A stretch of DNA of 64,000 bases, taken from positions 2,046,001-2,110,000 of the forward strand of contig OY756143.1 in the NCBI GenBank assembly GCA_963576785.1, in the 5' to 3' direction. Within the stretch, counting starts at the first letter, position 1; the number at the start of each line of letters is the position of its first letter. The notes under the pieces are model-generated. The model did not search any database. It was not told where the DNA came from and saw only the letters and a program-made list of their open reading frames with translations. Source of the stretch: Chlorophyllum brunneum (lineage: Eukaryota > Basidiomycota > Agaricomycetes > Agaricales > Agaricaceae). Shown in pieces: positions 58,609 to 64,000 of the stretch. The translations under genes and the position numbers were made by a program.

Positions 58609-60369
58609 ATGTCGTCTTGTGGTAACCCAAACAGTGAAGCAGATGCCCTGATGACTAGTAAGATCTCCCCTGCACTTTGTAGCACCATCACCGATCACAT
58701 TATAGGGCGCCCAAAGTATGACCGACAAAAATCATGCATCAAATGTAAATCAAAAAGGGGGAACATCGTAATCAGACACGCAGTCTACTGCAAGTACGCT
58801 TACTCTTTACTTTTTTCCCTATGAATCCTAGCGGACCGCTCCAGAGACTGCTTCTTTCCCCTCATTTCTCTACGCTTCCGACGGACGCTCGAACCTCATA
58901 TCAACCCCAATCCGGAGCTAAATCGTCGAAAGGGTTTGAGAGCATCTGGAAATCTCTTAATTGGCCTGTCCGGAGGTTTAGGCTCCAACGTACTCCTTGA
59001 CTTGGTGCACAAAACATATCTTTCACCTCGCGAACGACAAGACGGTGATCAGAACCCCAACGGTGGCTGTCCTTGGTCCAAAATTTTCGTTGTCTATGTC
59101 GACATTTCCGGAATTTTACCAGGCGTATGTCATACGCTGTGGACGAATGTCAATCCAACTAATTTGTCTACGTTTAGGCCCAGAATGAGAACCGCCATGT
59201 TGAACACCTTGTCGGGAGCCGCAGCACTAAATTCGAATACGTACCCCTCAAACTCGAAGACGCATTTGACCGGGAATGGCTACATAGCGTCGGGGCTCGC
59301 GGACCTAAACATGACATGGGTTTGAACATCATCAACGAAGGTGTTTTCCGTTCCCGATTTCCACGAAGCTCATTCCACTCATGAAAGCATAGATATCTTC
59401 TTGAAGTCCCTCTCATCCGACTCAGCCTCGCCTTTATCGTCCCTTCAAATGTACATCGAATCATTACCGACGCAAACTGCTGTGGCCAGTGCTATCCAGA
59501 ATTTAATTCGCGTTCTCCTCCGCTATACCGCAGCTTCCACAGAATCCTCACATCTTCTTCTTGGGACATCTTTAACTTCGCTCTCTGTATCCCTGATATC
59601 GTCCATATCTCAAGGTGGAGGGTATTCTGTGAGGGAAGAGGCCCAGGAAGAATGGACATACCGAAATCGAGCCAACGCCGAACAAATGGTGAGGATTGTT
59701 CGTCCTCTCCGCGACGTGGGTACGAAGGAGTGTGCATATTGGGCGTGGTGGTGTTGCTTGGAGATCGTTGGAAAGCATCGCTACTCAGGTGGCAGGCAAG
59801 ACATTGGCGCACTGACTCGAGGTACCCTCAATCGTTGTCTCCATTTTCATATAATCTCACATTTGCTACAGACTTCATCATGGGACTCGAGAAAGGCTAT
59901 CCTTCGACTGTTTCAACCATCGCGCGGACGTGTAATAAACTAACTACAAAAGAGGACACCACTACGAAATGTCCCTTCTGCCAAAGGTAGGTAAGACTTA
60001 CCTATCCTAGTTCGTAAATACTCAACCAGCGCCAGGCCGGCCCAATCAGGAACACAAGACTGGAAGTACAAAATATCAATTCGCTCGTATGGTGATGTCA
60101 ACTATGGCGATCTACTTCCAAGTCACATCAACTTCGAGAGTGGAACACTTAAGGGTCAAAAGTCTAATCACCCTGATTCGATTACGTCGACCATGTGCTA
60201 TGCCTGCCATGCAACTTGGACCAGTAAAGGCATTCGCGGAAACGTGGGAGAGCAGACGGAGGTACCTGTGCCTACTTGGGTGAATACATCCTCAGGCTCT
60301 GTAGGTACTGTGGAGGAACTGGAAGCCATCGTGAATAGTTCATTGAAATTTGACTCGGAGGAATTTTAA
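58609..60369 (+). CDS. NCS2: cytoplasmic tRNA 2-thiolation protein NCS2 / CTU2
   Basis: A multi-exon plus-strand gene starts at 58609 (MSSCGNPNSEADALM) and ends at 60369. Conserved parts are the N-terminal zinc ribbon (SCIKCKSKRGNIVIRHAVYC then DCFFPL), FRR-TLEPHIN, the PP-loop SGGLGSNVLLDLVH, LEDAFDREW, LLLGTSLTSLSVSLISSIS, VRPLRDVGTKE, and a C-terminal CPFCQ...CYACHATW zinc site. With NCS6 it places sulfur on U34 of tRNA-Lys, -Glu and -Gln (mcm5s2U) in the URM1 pathway. The junction near 59310-59365 uses a 49-nt intron, because the first donor choice gave a 28-nt intron or a stop. It converges on GTPase 2 with 171 bp between. Confidence 0.92.
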
Positions 60370-60540
60370 CTCAGAGCACACGGTCAATAACCCTTAGTGA
60401 GAGTAATTAATGGTTGATTTGAAGTGTAATACACAGACTAGAAACGGAACAAGTTGGAATGAGACGAACGAGATACGTGGCGGCGAAAAAGAAGCAAAAC
60501 GAGTAAACTACAGGACGGCTTCCACAATATTGACCGACCT

Positions 60541-61711
60541 TTACGCTTCCGATACCTTGATAGCTTTCTGAAGAGCAAAATCAGCAAAGTCTCTGCATCG
60601 TCGTAGACACAAAACTCACGGCCCGGGTCTTCTTCCCAAAGAAGAACAGCATGATCCGCTTTCCAATCGGTATCTTCAACTTCTCCACCTCCTGGAACGT
60701 CCTCTGGAATTGGTCATTGATCTTGGCATACTCCTTCCTCAGCTCCTTTGTCAAGGCTGGGTCGTTCGACTTTTCCACCTGGGCGAGTAGCGACTTCAAC
60801 GATTCCTTCTGATCTGCAAGGAGTTTCTGGAGCGAGTTGTACAGGGTCTTTCCGGCCGCCGTCTCGTTGAGCTGTTTGTTGAGTTCGACTAGCTCTTCCT
60901 GCAACAGGACCGCATCCCTCTTTTCGCGCTCGATGATCAAATTGTCAATGATACGCCAAGCTTCGCCCCTTTCAGTCCTCCGAAGGCGATCGATAGCCGA
61001 CCCTTTATCTATCAAGGGCTTCCAGAACTTGTCTCGAAGCTCTTTCTCTCTTGCCTCCCCAACCTCGGGCTTGACCTTTTCCCACATGGTTGACACAAGT
61101 TTCACGTGGTTCATAGCGACATCCCCACATAGCTCGCCAAACATCCGGAGATTCTTGTACGGCGAACCAGCCATACGATTGTCGGTGATGCGGTGAAGAT
61201 AGATAAGCCCGCTGAGCTTAACATGTTTCTCGTACCTGATGGCGGTCGAATGACACTCAGTTGTTTTGCACGACGAGAATCAAAAAACTGACTTACGTCT
61301 TCTGCAACCAAGTGCTGATCATTTGCAGAATCTCCATGTCGGATCGAGTGGTATCGTCGAAACCAGGTGTATCGACAAGAACTATCCGATCACCATACTT
61401 GGGATTGGTGGGATGCCTAACCCGAGTGGCTTGAATCTGACTTGTCACCGATTTCAAAGTGTTGCCAGAGCGTTGTCCTTTCTGGCCAGTGAGAAGGTCC
61501 ACAAACTAAATAAACCATTTTAGCAAGGATCCAGTCCGAAACCCACAATCCCACTCACGTAACTCTTCCCAGCCCCGGTGGGACCCATAAACCTAGAGAA
61601 TAATCAGTTTATATTTCTTGTAAAATATTTCAAGGGACCCTACGCGATGACGATATCGTCATTCCGGATTCCTTTGACGGCGTTAACGACTTCTCCTACT
61701 CCTTCAACCAT
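60541..61711 (-). CDS. AIG1/GIMAP-like P-loop GTPase, paralogue 2
   Basis: Five exons on the minus strand (61711-61644, 61592-61559, 61505-61297, 61235-60620, 60567-60541) give 317 aa. The start encodes MVEGVGEVVNAVKGIRNDD. The 34-nt exon 2 encodes the P-loop GPTGAGKSY. The G3 motif is VDTPGFDDTTRSD, then GLIYLHRITDNRM and VKLVSTMWEKV. The C-terminal part is coiled coil (QEELVELNKQLNE, ADQKESLKSLLAQVEK). The last exon ends KAIKVSEA. An unspliced reading would stop at 60581 with MQRLC, but the spliced end matches paralogue 1. The protein may begin further upstream if the preceding open stretch is an exon. Confidence 0.85.
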
Positions 61712-62402
61712 CTTGTAGCTGTTGTAAAACAAGTTCTGGGGATGAAGTTACCAAAGCAGTGTTCAAATTGCACAGTTATAAACGAGATTCATGACCTCAA
61801 TTCGAAGGACTGGTGGGTATCATGAGGCGTTTCAGCCTTCTATCAAAACGAGACGGCCTTGAGGACCATCATGATGCACACGAATGTTGTAGCGCTATCA
61901 GGCCATCGATCATCGCAGTGGATGTGGAGTTATGTCACTGACCAAACCAGGATGAGAAGTTGGGCTAGTAATCTGGCGCTCAGCGATACCTCGTTCGACA
62001 CACGCCTGCGCCACGTTCCGGGTATCTCAAGAGGAGTAGGGTCCACAGATACGTGTAGGATCCGCATCGCGATAGGTCAGTTGAGGTACTATATCGTCGT
62101 AACCAAATTGATTATCTCCTTTGAAGACTTGTTGGTGGGATTATGTCTCGGGTCCTAATAGACCACCCCTTGAGTGACATTTGAGTACTATGGCTGCGTA
62201 CACTCCTAGCTATCACGAGGTAGGGGAGCAAAAAGGGTAACAAACGTTACCATGCGAATATTCGAATATTGGAAATGATCGGACGAGGCGAAGTGACAAG
62301 GAATCATCCCTAGCTTACTGTTGTATGTAGAATCGTCAGATCATAAATTGGTGCTGTAGGTATTACAATGCATACAACAATAAAAACAATCGATTGACTG
62401 AA
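61712..62402. other. intergenic region between GTPase paralogues 2 and 3
   Basis: No supportable gene. It holds the 5' side of paralogue 2 and the 3' side of paralogue 3. Confidence 0.4.
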
Positions 62403-64000
62403 TCAGGAGTTCCAGTACCGCTTCTTCATACCGAATGATTTACGCAACCTCTGTGGCACCGGTATCTTCAGCGCCTGCAATTCGCCTAGGGCCGCTTCAC
62501 GCTCCTTCTCTAGGCCCTCATACTGCTGTCGCAACATGGCCACAATTTCCTCGTCTGTTCCCCGTTTATTCATGTGTTTCTTGAGCATACGCATCAACGA
62601 CTTCCGCTTTTTATCAAGTTCCTCGATCTTGTCGTACAGTGCTTGTCCAGCGTCGGTGCTGGGAAGGGACTTGTTCTGTTTCACTGTCTCCTTTTGCAAT
62701 CGAATCGCAGCGAGCTGTTGTCTTTGGCCTCCGGAGAAGCGGTCGAGAATACTCCAGGCCGATTCCGGGGTGTTTCTGTAGCGTACCGTGTCCGACCCTT
62801 GCTCAAGCATCCCTTTCCAAAACGTGGATTCCAGTTCCACTTGGCGTTCTTCACCCGTCTCGTCGTCATTCAACTCGTCCCACATAGTGGTCATCATAAC
62901 GACACGGCTACATGCTTGCGGCCCACAAATCTTTTTAAACACATCTAAATTTCGGAGAGGCGTACCGGCCATTCGGTTGTCGGAAATACGGTGAAGGTAC
63001 AGAATACCGTCCAGGAGGATGTTCTTGCGGCCCCTTCAAGGTGTAGAATTGTCAACATGGTAAATGAGCGACGTGGATTGAACTCACGCTTTCTCCAGCC
63101 ATTTCGAAATAAGCTGTAAAATCTGATAATCGGATTTCTCCGTGTCGTCGAACCCCGGAGTGTCCACCAGAACAATTTCGATGTTCTCGCTGGGAAACTG
63201 AACACGGATGGCATGGATATCGCTGGTATAGGACTTCAGACCATGCCCGATGCCCTTGTCGGAGCCAGCTACGGTGCTAACGAACTATGCATTGACGGTA
63301 AGGGCAGGAGGTAACTTCCTAAACGTATGACATACTGAACTCTTCCCCGATCCTGTTGGTCCCATCAATCTAGGAAGGATAAGCTCAAATCTTGATCTCA
63401 TCAAGTTAACGCTCACGCTATCACTATGTCGGTTTCCTTCAGTTCCTCTGTTGTTACGTCCTGGACCACCTTTGGGAGACTCCAAGGTTTTTTGTGAAAA
63501 AAGGGCACTCTTTCGGCCACAGAGTCCGTATCTGTGGTCTGGTCTGGGGCCTAGGTCAATGTTAGTATGGGTCAAAAGGATAGCCAGCAGCGCTTGCTGA
63601 CCTTTTTGGGACTGAAGCGGACAGATAGTCTTGTGCTAGAGAATAGGTTATGGATGTTCGTGCCTATCGTTGAAGTACCAGCTGGTGATAGCTTTAGCTG
63701 TGCGTAAAGCTGAAAAGCTCGAGTTACCTTTTATACCCCTAGCCGATGATGCGTCAGAATCGTCCAGCCCACGCCTTTCATCTCTTGACGTTGACCTTCT
63801 ACCTACTCAGCGGAATAATCGTGAACAGATGTCGGTACTTACAGATTTTGTGTACGAACAATGTCGACGCCGGCGCTATTATCGTCGGGAGGGTTGTCGG
63901 GCGGGGCTACCACTTCATCAAAAGAAGTCCTGCCACGACCGCCATACGAGGGAGGGCTCAGCATTTGGATATTGGGGCTGTTGTTGGCTCGTAATTGAGT
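62403..64000 (-). CDS. AIG1/GIMAP-like P-loop GTPase, paralogue 3 (may be cut by the window edge)
   Basis: A minus-strand gene ends at 62403. The core exons encode FHKKPWSLPKVVQDV, a 34-nt P-loop exon with GPTGSGKSS, VLVDTPGFDDTEKSD, GILYLHRISDNRM, VVMMTTMWDEL and a coiled-coil C-terminus (KIEELDKKRKSLMRM), ending RKSFGMKKRYWNS. Compared with paralogues 1 and 2 it has an extra N-terminal region. One exon near 63640 encodes TSTIGTNIHNLFSSTRLS and another at 63850-64000 encodes PPSYGGRGRTSFDEVVAPPD. The latter has an ATG at 63964, but the frame is open to the window end, so the true start may lie outside. Confidence 0.78.

Noticed and set aside
1..64000. CRISPR arrays, rRNA genes, tRNA genes, biosynthetic gene cluster
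   Set aside because: No regular spaced repeats or RNA signatures were seen, and the neighbouring enzymes do not form a pathway.

Overview
The window is nuclear DNA of a basidiomycete fungus, most likely an Agaricomycete. Genes are dense and cut by many GT-AG introns of about 45-60 nt. The gene set is typical of that group: GH5 exo-1,3-glucanase, metacaspase with a P/Q/G-rich prodomain, Ser/Thr-rich GPI protein, BTB protein, and P-loop GTPase paralogues. The transposons (Tad1/I-type LINE, Ty1/Copia) are also usual there. No prokaryotic, viral, CRISPR, rRNA or tRNA feature was recognised.

Layout. (1) 1-14140 is a transposon island. A full-length LINE (462-7274, minus) has a poly(A) tail, a 16-bp target-site duplication and an ATGA overlap between ORF1 and ORF2. 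It splits a short host ORF. Beside it is a decayed Copia element (7687-14140, minus) with both LTRs, a PPT and a primer site matching the anticodon loop of initiator tRNA-Met. (2) 14386-21077 holds a BTB gene with one in-frame stop, a long AGC-like protein kinase and a small unknown gene. (3) 21810-26607 is a segmental duplication around a bidirectional promoter. Copy A keeps the GH5 glucanase and has lost the coiled-coil gene; copy B keeps the coiled-coil gene and has lost the GH5. (4) 27533-37538 carries SQT1/AAMP WD40 protein, a two-thioredoxin-domain PDI, a TDP2-like nuclease, a GPI-anchored protein and GTPase paralogue 1. (5) 38052-55006 carries a degenerate dispersed repeat, a 3-beta-HSD family enzyme, a modular secreted protein, cytochrome c oxidase subunit IV, a sugar transporter, a metacaspase, a PPN2-like phosphatase and a gamma-glutamylcyclotransferase-like protein. 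(6) 55892-64000 carries an amidohydrolase, NCS2/CTU2 and GTPase paralogues 2 and 3.

Most genes are unrelated housekeeping or secretory functions, with no biosynthetic cluster. The most unusual signals are structural. There are very small exons in functional motifs: 15- and 13-nt exons that build the PDI CGHC site, an apparent 2-nt exon in the GPI gene, a 22-nt exon in GH5, and a 34-nt P-loop exon of identical length in all three GTPases. There is also the reciprocal loss in the duplicated divergent pair, and a LINE whose 4-kb ORF2 has decayed by stop codons only. Splice models were made by eye: exon sums and frames were checked where a protein length is given; other spans are approximate inside.
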